A stretch of 57,950 nt of DNA from an uncultured Hyphomicrobiaceae bacterium (GTDB lineage: Bacteria > Pseudomonadota > Alphaproteobacteria > Rhizobiales > Hyphomicrobiaceae), in assembly GCA_937873575.1 (NCBI GenBank), contig CALMPK010000207.1, positions 1 through 57,950 on the forward strand, read 5' to 3'. Shown piece by piece: positions 45,494 to 55,117 of this stretch. The notes under the pieces were generated by a model. It was not told the DNA's origin. It made no database searches and was given only the letters and a program-made list of their open reading frames with translations. Numbering within the stretch: position 1 is the stretch's first letter; the number at the start of each line of letters is the position of its first letter. A program made the translations under genes and the position numbers.

Positions 45494-46240
45494 ATGTCGA
45501 CTGAACCAAGGACTGCTTTGGTGACCGGCGGCATGGGAGGCCTGGGCGAGGCAATCGCCCGGGCTCTACACGACGCAGGCCACAAGGTGCTCGTGACCCA
45601 TGCACGCGCCGAGGATTCCGCACGCGAATGGCTCTCCGCCGAGAAAGCCAAAGGCTACAGTTTCATTTCCTACGACGTGAATGTCGCCGATTTCAAGTCA
45701 TGCCTGCGCATGGCCGAGCGCATCAGCGCCGACGGCCATCAGGTCGACATTCTCGTCAACAACGCGGGCATCACCCGCGACGCCACGTTCCGCAAGCTCG
45801 AGAAGGAAAACTGGGACGCGGTCCTGCGGGTCAATCTCGACTCCGTGTTCAATGTTACCAAGCCGCTCATCGACGGTATGCTCGAACGCGGCTGGGGGCG
45901 GATCATCAATATCTCGTCGATCAACGGGAGCAAAGGCCAGTTCGGGCAAACTAACTACTCTGCCGCGAAGGCAGGTATGCATGGCTTCACCAAGGCGTTG
46001 GCTCAGGAAGTTGCCAGGAAGGGAATTACCGTCAACACGGTCTCGCCCGGCTATCTCGCCACCAAGATGGTGACAGCGGTCCCCGAGGATGTGCTCGCCA
46101 AGATCGTCGGCGCCATCCCGGTCGGGCGCCTCGGTGAACCCGACGAAATCGCGGCGCTCGTCGCCTTCGTCGCCAGTGACACGGCAGCCTACATGACCGG
46201 CAGCAATCTTTCAATGAACGGCGGTCAGCACATGTACTGA
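45494..46240 (+). CDS. phaB: Acetoacetyl-CoA reductase
   Basis: This 248-residue short-chain dehydrogenase has a TGGMGGLGEAIAR nucleotide-binding turn, NNAGITRDATF, the catalytic S...YSAAKAGMHG (YxxxK), and the PhaB-typical PGYLATKMV segment. It reduces acetoacetyl-CoA to R-3-hydroxybutyryl-CoA, usually with NADPH. It lies between phasin and phaA, as expected for a PHA biosynthesis operon. Confidence 0.95.
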   Translation: MSTEPRTALVTGGMGGLGEAIARALHDAGHKVLVTHARAEDSAREWLSAEKAKGYSFISYDVNVADFKSCLRMAERISADGHQVDILVNNAGITRDATFRKLEKENWDAVLRVNLDSVFNVTKPLIDGMLERGWGRIINISSINGSKGQFGQTNYSAAKAGMHGFTKALAQEVARKGITVNTVSPGYLATKMVTAVPEDVLAKIVGAIPVGRLGEPDEIAALVAFVASDTAAYMTGSNLSMNGGQHMY

Positions 46241-46318
46241 CGCCGCGCCGGCACCCACGGGGCATAGGTCTCGCGTCGTCCCGTGTACACCGCCGACTTT
46301 CAAGGAGTTGAGTTGAAA

Positions 46319-47503
46319 ATGAGCAAAGATGTCGCCGTTTTGGCAGCTACACGAACGGCCATTGGTGCCTTTCAGGGCAGCCTTTCCATCCTTCCGGCTT
46401 CGGATCTGGGTGCCGCACTGATCCGCAGCGTTCTCGAGCAGACCGGAATTGCCTCGGAAGAAATCGATGAGGTCATTCTCGGACAGGTCGTCTCGGCCGG
46501 AAGCGGGCAGAATCCTGCGCGTCAGGCGACCGTCAGCGCTGGCCTCCCCCATGCCGTGCCAGCGCTCACCCTGAACAAGGTCTGCGGTTCCGGCCTCAAG
46601 GCGGTCCATCTCGCGGCTCAGTCGATCCGCGCCGGAGACGCTAATCTTGTCCTGGCCGGCGGCCAAGAGAACATGTCGCTTGCTCCCTATTTGCTGCCCA
46701 AGGCACGCACGGGGCTTCGGCTCGGCCACGCACAGGTCGAGGACAGCCTGATCCGCGATGGTCTCTGGGACGCCTTTAACGACTATCATATGGGCATCAC
46801 GGCCGAGAACCTCGCGGAACGCTATTCGATTACCCGTGAAGACCAGGATGCCTTCGCTGCCGCATCACAGGGCAAGGCCACCGAAGCGATCGCGACTGGC
46901 CACTTCAAGAATGAAATCTTCCCGATTAAAATTCCGCAGCGCAAAGGGGATCCGGTGGTATTCGACACCGATGAGCAGCCACGCGCGGACACGACAGCCG
47001 AAGGGCTTGCGAAACTCAAGCCGGCCTTCAAGAAGGACGGCACGGTCACCGCCGGTAATGCCTCGACGATCAACGATGGCGCCGCCCTGCTCGTTCTCGC
47101 AAGCGCCGCCAAGGCGAAGACCCTCGGGCTGCCCGTGCTGGGTTGGATCAGAGGATATTCCAGCGCCGGCGTCGATCCCGCCATCATGGGTATCGGCCCG
47201 GTCAGCGCCACGCAGCGCACGCTCAAGCGGGCCGGCTGGACCATCGACGATCTCGATCTCATCGAGGCCAACGAGGCTTTCGCGGCGCAGGCGCTGGCTG
47301 TGAACAAGGAGCTCGGCTGGGATACTTCGAAGGTCAACGTCAACGGCGGCTCGATCGCGCTCGGGCATCCCATCGGCGCCTCGGGCGCGCGCATCCTTGT
47401 GACGCTCATTCATGAGATGCAGCGACGTGGCGCGCGGAAAGGTCTGGCGACGCTGTGCATCGGGGGCGGACAGGGCGTGGCTCTGGCGCTGGAGGCGAAC
47501 TGA
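46319..47503 (+). CDS. phaA: Acetyl-CoA C-acetyltransferase (beta-ketothiolase)
   Basis: This 394-residue thiolase condenses two acetyl-CoA to acetoacetyl-CoA. The nucleophile cysteine is in [15 protein letters not shown], the histidine in [18 protein letters not shown], and the second cysteine in [14 protein letters not shown]. The start at 46319 gives the family N-terminus [18 protein letters not shown]; a 12-codon extension was not used. It follows phaB by 78 bases. Confidence 0.96.
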   Translation: MSKDVAVLAATRTAIGAFQGSLSILPASDLGAALIRSVLEQTGIASEEIDEVILGQVVSAGSGQNPARQATVSAGLPHAVPALTLNKVCGSGLKAVHLAAQSIRAGDANLVLAGGQENMSLAPYLLPKARTGLRLGHAQVEDSLIRDGLWDAFNDYHMGITAENLAERYSITREDQDAFAAASQGKATEAIATGHFKNEIFPIKIPQRKGDPVVFDTDEQPRADTTAEGLAKLKPAFKKDGTVTAGNASTINDGAALLVLASAAKAKTLGLPVLGWIRGYSSAGVDPAIMGIGPVSATQRTLKRAGWTIDDLDLIEANEAFAAQALAVNKELGWDTSKVNVNGGSIALGHPIGASGARILVTLIHEMQRRGARKGLATLCIGGGQGVALALEAN

Positions 47504-47569
47504 ACCGTCAGGCTAAGGCGCGAGCCTTCGTCCTGTCCTTGTCAAATGGCGATGCATCGGAGGGAACCC

Positions 47570-49900
47570 ATGTCCGAGCCGACAACCTCAAAAACGCAAT
47601 GGTCGAATTTGCATGGCGGTCCTTTGGCGCTGCTGCAAGCGGCCTATGCCTATGGGATCGATGCATGGCAGCGCGCGATCCTGTATGCGGATATTGAGAG
47701 ACAGGTGGGCGACCAGTATCGCGACAAGCTGCGCGAAGGCAGTCCCGGCGTCCTCAACTTCCCCTTCGAATTCGTCATGTCGGGGGCGGACCTGCCGCGA
47801 CCGACAAACTATGCGCTCGTGCGGATCATACCGCCCGCCGGCCAGGCGGCCGACGAGACGCGGCGCCCGTTCGTCGTCATCGACCCCCGCGCTGGACATG
47901 GGCCCGGCATCGGCGGTTTTAAGCCCGACAGCGAGATCGGCGCCGCGATCAAGGCAGGTCATCCGTGCTACTTCGTGGGCTTCCTGCCCGATCCAGTTCC
48001 CGGTCAGACCATCGAGGATGTCATGCGCACCTTCGCGGCCTTCGTCGAGCGGGTCGCCGGGTTGCATCCCGGAAGCGAGGGCAAGCCGGCGGTGATCGGA
48101 AATTGCCAGGCGGGCTGGCAATTGCTGATGGCGGCGGCGGTCTGGCCGGAGCTGTTCGGGCCGTTGATCGTGGCCGGCACGCCGTTGTCCTACTGGGCGG
48201 GCGACAATCCGATGCGCTATGCCGGCGGCCTGCTCGGCGGGAGCTGGCTCACCGCGCTGACGAGCGATATCGGCGCCGGTCGTTTCGATGGGGCGTGGCT
48301 CGTAGAGAACTTCGAAAACCTTGATCCTGCCAACACTCTGTGGTCGAAGCAATATAACGTCTACGCCAAGGCCGATACTGAAGCAGAACGCTATATCGAC
48401 TTCGAGAAATACTGGGGCGGCTACGTCTTCCTGAACGATGTCGAGATGCAATACATCGTCGACAACCTGTTTGTTGGCAACAAGCTCTCCACCGCGCAGC
48501 TCATGACCTCCGACGGATTGCGCATCGACCTTCGCAACATCCGCTCGCCGATCGTCGTCTTCTGCTCCTATGGCGACAACATCACCCCGCCACCGCAGGC
48601 GCTAGGCTGGATCACCGACCTTTATCGAAGCGACGAAGAGGTGCTCAGCCACGACCAGACCATCCTCTACACTACGCATGACAGCATCGGACATCTCGGA
48701 ATTTTCGTATCGAGTAGCGTCGGCCAGAAGGAGCACCGCAAGTTCGCGAGCATGATTGATCAGATCGACCTTTTTCCGGCTGGCATCTTTCGGGCGAGCG
48801 TGGACACGACACCCGAAGGCGCTCGCAACTTCGCGGATCCCTACCTGATGTCGATCAGGCGCAGCAGCGTCGAGGAGGTTCGCGATATCGTCCGCCCGGA
48901 TCCCGAATCGGACCGCCGCTTCGCCGCGGCAGCACGGGTCTCCGACATCAACGTCGCTTTGTACCGCAATACGCTGCAACCTTGGATACGGGCGTTTTCG
49001 ACATCCTATTCCGCCCGATGGATGCAGGCGCTTCATCCACTACGGGCATCGTTCGAACTGTGGTCGAGTGACCATCCATTGGCAAGCACGGTCAGCGAGC
49101 TCGCATCCGAGGTTCGCCAGAACCGTCAGTTGGCACCGTCCGACAATCCGTTTCTTGTCATGGAACAGGATGTGTCGCGTGCGGTCGAGCATTTTCTGGA
49201 TCGATATCGCGACCACCGAGACCAGATCTACGCGATGTGGTTCGGTGTCCTTTACGGCTCGCCTGGGCTCAAGGCTCTCGCCGGTCAGACGCTCGACGAT
49301 GATCAGCCGGCCCGCCCTCATCCGGGGGACACGCCGGAGCACCACGAGATGGTCGGTCGGACGATTGCCCGCCTGGATGCTCGGCTCAATGAAGGCGGGT
49401 TGCCAGAAGCAGCGCTACGCGCCCTGTTCTACGTGCTTGATAGGCGCGGCGGGATTGACGAGCGCCACTATCACCACGCTGCTCGCTTCCGGGAGAAGGA
49501 TGTGGTTACCGGTTACGATGCCGGATCCTTCCGGTTTCTCGTGCGCGAGCAGGCGCTGTTGCTTGCCTATAAGGGCAATGCGGCGGTCGAGGCGCTTCCT
49601 GCCCTGCTCGATGGGGCAGACGCCGACGAAATCGACAGGGTTTCGATGGTTATTTCGGAACTGGCATATGCTGGTGGCGAAACGCTCGCGATTGCGGGCG
49701 ATGCGGCCCTTAAGCGCGTGACGCAAATGTTTGTGTATGCCGCGGAGAAAGCCCGGCAGGCAAAGGCGGTTGCAACGGAACCAGCGTCGGCAACGGGTTC
49801 GGAACCTGCCGCACCTTCCGCCCCGATGACGCGCGCGCCGACCACCGCCACATCGGAGGCGAAATACCCTTCGAAGCGTGGACGCCCCCGGAAAACGTGA
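47570..49900 (+). CDS. DUF3141 protein with PHA-synthase-like hydrolase fold
   Basis: This 776-residue protein belongs to the DUF3141 family. The N-terminal half looks like a PhaC-type alpha/beta hydrolase: FVVIDPRAGHGPGIGGFKPD, the nucleophile elbow VIGNCQAGW with C179, and THDSIGHLGIF as a possible histidine region. The C-terminal part (about 580-720) is helical and resembles a TerB-like fold (ALFYVLDRRGGIDERHYHHA), ending in a lysine/arginine tail (KYPSKRGRPRKT). The start at 47570 has GGAGGG six bases upstream. Function is not established. It sits between phaA and phaC2, so action on PHA or on granules is the natural inference. Confidence 0.85.
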   Translation: MSEPTTSKTQWSNLHGGPLALLQAAYAYGIDAWQRAILYADIERQVGDQYRDKLREGSPGVLNFPFEFVMSGADLPRPTNYALVRIIPPAGQAADETRRPFVVIDPRAGHGPGIGGFKPDSEIGAAIKAGHPCYFVGFLPDPVPGQTIEDVMRTFAAFVERVAGLHPGSEGKPAVIGNCQAGWQLLMAAAVWPELFGPLIVAGTPLSYWAGDNPMRYAGGLLGGSWLTALTSDIGAGRFDGAWLVENFENLDPANTLWSKQYNVYAKADTEAERYIDFEKYWGGYVFLNDVEMQYIVDNLFVGNKLSTAQLMTSDGLRIDLRNIRSPIVVFCSYGDNITPPPQALGWITDLYRSDEEVLSHDQTILYTTHDSIGHLGIFVSSSVGQKEHRKFASMIDQIDLFPAGIFRASVDTTPEGARNFADPYLMSIRRSSVEEVRDIVRPDPESDRRFAAAARVSDINVALYRNTLQPWIRAFSTSYSARWMQALHPLRASFELWSSDHPLASTVSELASEVRQNRQLAPSDNPFLVMEQDVSRAVEHFLDRYRDHRDQIYAMWFGVLYGSPGLKALAGQTLDDDQPARPHPGDTPEHHEMVGRTIARLDARLNEGGLPEAALRALFYVLDRRGGIDERHYHHAARFREKDVVTGYDAGSFRFLVREQALLLAYKGNAAVEALPALLDGADADEIDRVSMVISELAYAGGETLAIAGDAALKRVTQMFVYAAEKARQAKAVATEPASATGSEPAAPSAPMTRAPTTATSEAKYPSKRGRPRKT

Positions 49901-49931
49901 CCTGATATCTGGGCCGGCCTTAACTCTGGCC

Positions 49932-51734
49932 ATGAACCAAGATGGTTACAAGGCCCCGCTGATAGCCGCGGCGCCAGTGGAAGTGATTGGCATGGAATCG
50001 GAAAAAGAAGAAAAGTCGAGCAGGGAAGTGGACGAAGAAGCGCACGCAGCATGGTCGCGTGCATGGTCTTCGATTTCGCCGGAATCGCCCTTGCTCGCGT
50101 GGATGGACTGGGCAAGCCATCTCGCGACAAGTCCGGGCAAGCGCGCCGAACTCTCGCGATTGGCGCTCGATCAACTGGAGCGAATCCAGACGATCATCAC
50201 GGCAGGTCTTTCCCAAGGCAACGATGGTCCGAGTGCTGGTGCCGTGCCACAATTGTCAGACCGACGCTTTGCCGATCCCTCATGGGGCCAATGGCCCTTC
50301 AATCTGTTCGGCCAGTCGTTCGAGATGCAGCGCCGCTGGTGGGAGGAAGCCACGCGCGACGTCTGGGGCGTGGACCCGCATCATCAGCGCCTCGTCGCCT
50401 TCGGTGTGCAGCAATGGATGGAGATGTTCTCTCCCAGCAATCTCGCGCCGCTCAATCCGGTCGTCATCAGGAAAAGCCTCGATGAGAACGGAGCCAATCT
50501 GGCGCGCGGCTTGTCCAACCTATTCGACGACATCGCACGGCGAATGGCCAATCAGCCCCCGGCAGGAACGGAGAATTTTGTCGTCGGCAAGGACGTAGCC
50601 GCAACGCCGGGCAAGGTCGTGTTCAGGAACCGGCTAATCGAGCTGATCCAGTACGAGCCGACAACGGAAATGGTCCATCCGGAACCTATCCTCATCGTTC
50701 CAGCGTGGATTATGAAGTACTACATTCTTGATCTGTCGCCCCGCAATTCCCTGATCCGCTACCTTGTCGATCAGGGATTCACCGTCTTCTGCATCTCCTG
50801 GAAGAACCCGGATGCCGGAGACCGTGACATGGGCATGGCCGAGTATCTCGACCTTGGTTTCCACGCCGCTCTCTCGACCGTCAACACAATTGCGGCCGGA
50901 GCGAGAGTGCATGCGGCCGGCTATTGCCTCGGCGGAACGCTCCTTTCCATCGCCGCAGCCGCCATGGCCCGCGACCTTGACGACAGGCTGGCCTCCGTAA
51001 GCCTGCTCGCGGCCCAGACCGACTTTAGTGAACCGGGCGAACTCGGTCTTCTTATCGACGAAAGCCAGATCGCCCTTCTCGAAGCGCAGATGGCCGAGGT
51101 GGGCTACCTGCACGCCGAGCAGATGACAGCCGCCTTCCAGTTGCTTCGCTCATACGACCTATTCTGGTCGCGTATCGTCAATGAGTATTTCCTAGGTGAA
51201 CGCAGGCCGATGAACGACTTGATGGCTTGGAACGCCGATGGAACCCGCCTTCCCGCCATGATGCACTCACAGTATCTGCGCCGGCTCTATCTTCAAAATG
51301 ACTTGGCATCCGGTCGCTATCAGGTCGGAGGGCGGCCGATTTCCCTTGGAGATATCAGTCTCCCCATATTCTGTGTCGGCACAATCACCGACCACGTTGC
51401 GCCTTGGCGCTCTGTCTACAAACTGCATCTTCTTACACCGACGGAGGTCACCTTCGCTCTGACGAATGGAGGTCACAATGCAGGAATCGTCAGTGAGCCG
51501 GGCCGCACGCGGCGCCAGTATCAGATCAGTAGGCGAGCGCGCGGCGACACCTATGTCTCTCCCGACGATTGGGTGGAGAAAACGCCCGTCAAGCCAGGAT
51601 CGTGGTGGCCGGAATGGGCGGATTGGATGGCCGAGAGGTCTCAAGCGCGAGACGCATCCGCGCGACACTTGAATGCCAGCACGGTCATTACGCCGCTTGC
51701 AGACGCCCCAGGCGACTACATTAGAATGCCATAA
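49932..51734 (+). CDS. phaC: Class I poly-beta-hydroxyalkanoate synthase (second copy)
   Basis: This PHA synthase has about 600 residues, with nucleophile box AAGYCLGG (C332), PAWIMKYYILDLSP, HVAPWRSVYKLHLL and GGHNAGIVSEPG. It is clearly homologous to the copy at 16680-18461, but the N-terminal 100 residues differ strongly. ATG at 49932 is my choice; ATG at 49992, preceded by GGAAG, is an alternative. It lies 31 bases after the DUF3141 gene as the last gene of the phasin-phaB-phaA operon. Confidence 0.92.
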   Translation: MNQDGYKAPLIAAAPVEVIGMESEKEEKSSREVDEEAHAAWSRAWSSISPESPLLAWMDWASHLATSPGKRAELSRLALDQLERIQTIITAGLSQGNDGPSAGAVPQLSDRRFADPSWGQWPFNLFGQSFEMQRRWWEEATRDVWGVDPHHQRLVAFGVQQWMEMFSPSNLAPLNPVVIRKSLDENGANLARGLSNLFDDIARRMANQPPAGTENFVVGKDVAATPGKVVFRNRLIELIQYEPTTEMVHPEPILIVPAWIMKYYILDLSPRNSLIRYLVDQGFTVFCISWKNPDAGDRDMGMAEYLDLGFHAALSTVNTIAAGARVHAAGYCLGGTLLSIAAAAMARDLDDRLASVSLLAAQTDFSEPGELGLLIDESQIALLEAQMAEVGYLHAEQMTAAFQLLRSYDLFWSRIVNEYFLGERRPMNDLMAWNADGTRLPAMMHSQYLRRLYLQNDLASGRYQVGGRPISLGDISLPIFCVGTITDHVAPWRSVYKLHLLTPTEVTFALTNGGHNAGIVSEPGRTRRQYQISRRARGDTYVSPDDWVEKTPVKPGSWWPEWADWMAERSQARDASARHLNASTVITPLADAPGDYIRMP

Positions 51735-51802
51735 TATCACGAATCGCTCGTAATAACGTCAAATAACACATCGCCACTACAATTAAATAGAATATAGGAT
51801 AC

Positions 51803-52759
51803 ATGGCCAATAAGATCAAAAAATCTCATGCATCTTGGATCATTGAAATTCGTCATTTGCGTTACTTCATTGCGTCAGCGGAGCAAGGAAGTTTTCGAAA
51901 GGCGAGTAAAGCGCTAAAAATACAGGAATCAACAATGAGCAGGTGCGTCCGTGATCTGGAAGATCATATAGGGACGTCACTATTTCACCGTCATAATTTT
52001 GGCGTCACCCTCACGTTCGCGGGAGAGCGATTTCTGCCTCAAGCACGCAGAGTGCTTCGATTCATTCAGCAGAGCATCGAGGATTTAGGTAATATCGGGC
52101 GCGTGGAGAATGGGCGTCTGAGGATAGGAATATTCTCGTCGATCGCATCGGGATTTCTGGCCGAACTGTTCAGTGCCTACGACAAGAGCCACGCCAAAGT
52201 TAAAATAGAGTTCGTCGAAGGCCACCCTAACCAACACGTTACCGCTATCCGCAAGTTCGATATGGACGTTGCTTTTCTTACGGGCACCCAGGATTGGCCT
52301 GAGTGCGAGACCACTCATTTCTGGTCGGAGCGCGTTTTTGCAGTCTTGCCGGTGGGACATAACCTTTCAGGACGAGAGATTTTGGAATGGCCTGACTTGG
52401 TATTCGAATCGTTTGTAGTAAGCGATGCGGCTCCCGGCCCAGAGATACGGGATCATCTGGTACGGCGGTTGGCAACTCTTGGCTATCATCCAGATATTCA
52501 GGCGCAATATGTAGGTCGAGACAATCTCTTGTCTCTTGTGGCGATCGGGCAGGGATTGACGATCGTCAGCGAAGCGATGGTTGCCGCTCAGATGCCCGGT
52601 ATCACCTATCGTCCAATCCTCGACGACATCCTTCCGTTCAGCGCGGTGTGGTCCAGGAGGAATGATAATCCAGCTCTACGACGCCTCCTCAGCATGGCCA
52701 GAAAAATGTCACGATCGTTTGTCCCATGCTTATCGATTGTTGGATACCTTCCGATCTAA
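51803..52759 (+). CDS. LysR-family transcriptional regulator
   Basis: This 318-residue protein has an N-terminal LysR helix-turn-helix (IRHLRYFIASAEQGSFRKAS, IQESTMSRCVRDLEDHIGTS) followed by a substrate-binding domain. It begins with a lysine-rich extension. The 5' part and the preceding 70 bases are notably AT-rich relative to neighbours, suggesting a different origin. It overlaps the DUF2274 gene tail to tail by 4 bases. LysR genes are often found at this position beside trb operons, so it may regulate conjugation rather than PHA genes. Confidence 0.9.
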   Translation: MANKIKKSHASWIIEIRHLRYFIASAEQGSFRKASKALKIQESTMSRCVRDLEDHIGTSLFHRHNFGVTLTFAGERFLPQARRVLRFIQQSIEDLGNIGRVENGRLRIGIFSSIASGFLAELFSAYDKSHAKVKIEFVEGHPNQHVTAIRKFDMDVAFLTGTQDWPECETTHFWSERVFAVLPVGHNLSGREILEWPDLVFESFVVSDAAPGPEIRDHLVRRLATLGYHPDIQAQYVGRDNLLSLVAIGQGLTIVSEAMVAAQMPGITYRPILDDILPFSAVWSRRNDNPALRRLLSMARKMSRSFVPCLSIVGYLPI

Positions 52760-52977
52760 GTAATATGACGCCGGAGCTTTGCGAAGGCGCGATCCGTCGC
52801 GATGAAGCGTTCCAGCATAGGAACGATCAGCTTTGCTGGATCTGAGACGGATTGGCCAGACACACGAGAGAGGATCTCGGCATAGGCAGTGAGGTCGCGG
52901 TGAAGCTGCGCAGGAAGCTCTATGGCCACCTTCACCGGCTTGTCGTCGGCCAGGGGACCGAGTTTGAGCTTTGTCAT
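52756..52977 (-). CDS. DUF2274 protein at the end of the trb operon
   Basis: This 73-residue protein (LKLGPLADDKPVKVAIELPA, then SGQSVSDPAKLIVPMLERFI) matches DUF2274, a small family that follows trbI in many alphaproteobacterial conjugative elements. The ribbon-helix-helix-like pattern suggests DNA binding, but that is an inference. The start at 52977 lies 2 bases past the trbI stop. A longer frame from 53223 runs through trbI and was rejected. Confidence 0.85.
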   Translation of the reverse strand: MTKLKLGPLADDKPVKVAIELPAQLHRDLTAYAEILSRVSGQSVSDPAKLIVPMLERFIATDRAFAKLRRHIT

Positions 52978-52979
52978 GT

Positions 52980-54137
52980 TCAACTCCTGTAGGGTTCGAG
53001 CACAAGATCGCGGGTAACGATGACCCTGACCGGGAAGCCGGGCCGGATGGTCAGTGTCGGTGCGACCTGCAACTGACGCTGGACGATCTGCTGTCCGGCC
53101 TGATTGATGGTGTCCTGCGCCCCGTCTCGGATGGCTCGGATCAGGCGGTCCTCGTCGTCGGTCGCAAGTTCGGTTCCGATGCCGAGTAGCGTGGACAGCC
53201 CGGCCGCCTTCATGAGATCCCACCAGTGATAATCGACGCCATCCTCAAGCCCGGCATAGCCCTGCGTGTCGGCGCCCGGCTGGCGTTCGAGGACCATAGA
53301 TCGGCCGTTCGGAAAGATCAGGCGGCTCCAGACCAGCAGGACCCGTCTCTGGCCGAACTGCACATTGTTATCGTACTGGCCGATGATCCTCGTTCCCTGC
53401 GGGACGAGGAGACTGCGGCCGGTCGGGCTGTCGTAGATGTTTTCGGTCACCTGCGCGGTGATTTGGCCGGGAAGATCAGACCTTATGCCCGTGATGAGAG
53501 CTGCCGGGATAACCGCGCCGGCCTGGAGCACAAAGGGCGAAGCGGGAGCCATTACGCGATCCGACGAGGTTGTGCGACGGTCGACCGGCCCATTGAGGAA
53601 GGCGTTCTGTCGATCCTGGGCGGTTTGCTGACCTGCTTGACCCGCCAAGGCGGCGAGATCGACACCGGGAGTGCCCGGTGTGGTTAAACCTCCCGGCGCT
53701 GCCGGGATCGTGCCCGGCTGGGTCTGGAAGAAGACGCGCGACGTGCGCGCGGCCTCTTCCTCCGCAATGCGGCGTTGTTCGGCTTCGTCGACAGTCGGCG
53801 TCGTGATCGTCGGAGGTATGACGGGCTGGCCGCGAGTCTGCGCGTCGAGAATAGGTCGTCCGAGATCGCCCGGTAAGGGCGGGCCGAGAACGGGGCCGGT
53901 GTAGTCTCGCGGCAATCCGGCGAGACCATCCGCGGTCTGGCGGTTGGCGGTCGAGTAAAGCTCCTCTGCGTCGCGGCCGGCATTCCGGGTCTGAAGTGCG
54001 TAAATCAGCGCGCCGCCTATCCCGACCAGAGCGACGGCCGTGACGCTCGCGAGCACCTTGCGCGACAGTCGGGTGACGCGCGGCGGTTCGGCTCGCAGGC
54101 GCATCGGAGCGCTCGTATTGCTGTTTTCCTCGCTCAT
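52980..54137 (-). CDS. trbI: Conjugal transfer protein TrbI (VirB10-like)
   Basis: This 385-residue protein has an N-terminal cytoplasmic tail, one membrane helix (about 27-48), a proline-rich periplasmic linker (LPRDYTGPVLGPPLPGDLGR) and a C-terminal TrbI/VirB10 beta-barrel domain (VIPAALITGIRSDLPGQITA, SLLVPQGTRIIGQYDNNVQF, GYAGLEDGVDYHWWDLMKAA). It spans the envelope in the type IV secretion channel. It overlaps trbG by 4 bases. Confidence 0.95.
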   Translation of the reverse strand: MSEENSNTSAPMRLRAEPPRVTRLSRKVLASVTAVALVGIGGALIYALQTRNAGRDAEELYSTANRQTADGLAGLPRDYTGPVLGPPLPGDLGRPILDAQTRGQPVIPPTITTPTVDEAEQRRIAEEEAARTSRVFFQTQPGTIPAAPGGLTTPGTPGVDLAALAGQAGQQTAQDRQNAFLNGPVDRRTTSSDRVMAPASPFVLQAGAVIPAALITGIRSDLPGQITAQVTENIYDSPTGRSLLVPQGTRIIGQYDNNVQFGQRRVLLVWSRLIFPNGRSMVLERQPGADTQGYAGLEDGVDYHWWDLMKAAGLSTLLGIGTELATDDEDRLIRAIRDGAQDTINQAGQQIVQRQLQVAPTLTIRPGFPVRVIVTRDLVLEPYRS

Positions 54138-55117
54138 GATGCGGGCCTCCCGTCGGTACGGACAATCCTTACCGTTTGCTGCCGATCGCCACTTCCGAGG
54201 CGCAGTTCGGCCGCGCCGAACAGGCGATCAACGATCAGAATGTGTCGGTGGACGCGGGTGTTAACGATCTGGGCCTCCCCCTCCGGTCCGATCACGAAGA
54301 TCGGCGGCATCTCGCCCTGGACGATGCCGCGAGGGAACTCGATGTAAACGCGACGTCCGTCGTCATAGACGGAAACGGGCCTCCAGGGCGGGTTGCCACC
54401 CCTCAGGCCGTAGCGGTAGTTGCGGGAGGCGACGGCTGGGATGACCGGCGTCGCCGGAACGGTCTGGCCCTGTCCGCCTCGTGGCTGCGGGTATGACCAT
54501 GCCACCGAAGGCATGTAGGGTTTGGCGCCTGAGCGCAGCTCGATCATGTAGACGCGGCGGTCGGTCGTCACCACGAGGTTCGTCGATATGTCCACGCGAC
54601 TGGGTTTCACGAGGATGTGGACACGCCGGGTCGTGCCGGCGCCGCTTTCGGTGTCGCCGATGATCCAGCGTGCGGTATCCCCGGCGGCGATCGGGCCGGC
54701 CCCGGTCAGGCTCTCGCCGGGCTCCAGCGCGATGTTCGTGATCTGCCCGGGAGCGGCATAGACCTGATAGAGCGCGCCTTCGGACCATGGGTAGACCTGG
54801 AGGGCGTTGAAATAGCCCTCCCGGCGCGGCTGCACCCGCGCTGCGGCGTTGGCGTTCTCGACGCGGGCCGTCGGCGTGGTGGCGGCCGTGCCGCCTTTCG
54901 CCGGTGTCCAGCCCGGAGGGATATGAATCGGGCGCGGCCGGTCGTCGGTCACAGCCACGGGCACGGCCGGCAACGCCGGCACATCGCGATCGTAGCTGAT
55001 CTCCGGCGGCTTCTGTGGCGTCGCACAGCCGGCCAACGTAGTGGCGGAAAGAAGCAGAGCCGGAAGCACGGATTTACGGAAAGCCGGAATGGCGCAGTTG
55101 CGGAAAGCCGGCTTCAT
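54134..55117 (-). CDS. trbG: Conjugal transfer protein TrbG (VirB9-like)
   Basis: This 327-residue protein has a lipoprotein-type signal (LPALLLSATTLAGCATP). The rest is the VirB9/CagX fold: AARVQPRREGYFNALQVYPW, LVVTTDRRVYMIELRSG, NYRYGLRGGNPPWRPVSVYD. It forms the outer-membrane core with TrbI. The start at 55117 overlaps the trbF stop (ATGA), and a longer upstream frame lies inside trbF. Confidence 0.93.
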   Translation of the reverse strand: MKPAFRNCAIPAFRKSVLPALLLSATTLAGCATPQKPPEISYDRDVPALPAVPVAVTDDRPRPIHIPPGWTPAKGGTAATTPTARVENANAAARVQPRREGYFNALQVYPWSEGALYQVYAAPGQITNIALEPGESLTGAGPIAAGDTARWIIGDTESGAGTTRRVHILVKPSRVDISTNLVVTTDRRVYMIELRSGAKPYMPSVAWSYPQPRGGQGQTVPATPVIPAVASRNYRYGLRGGNPPWRPVSVYDDGRRVYIEFPRGIVQGEMPPIFVIGPEGEAQIVNTRVHRHILIVDRLFGAAELRLGSGDRQQTVRIVRTDGRPAS

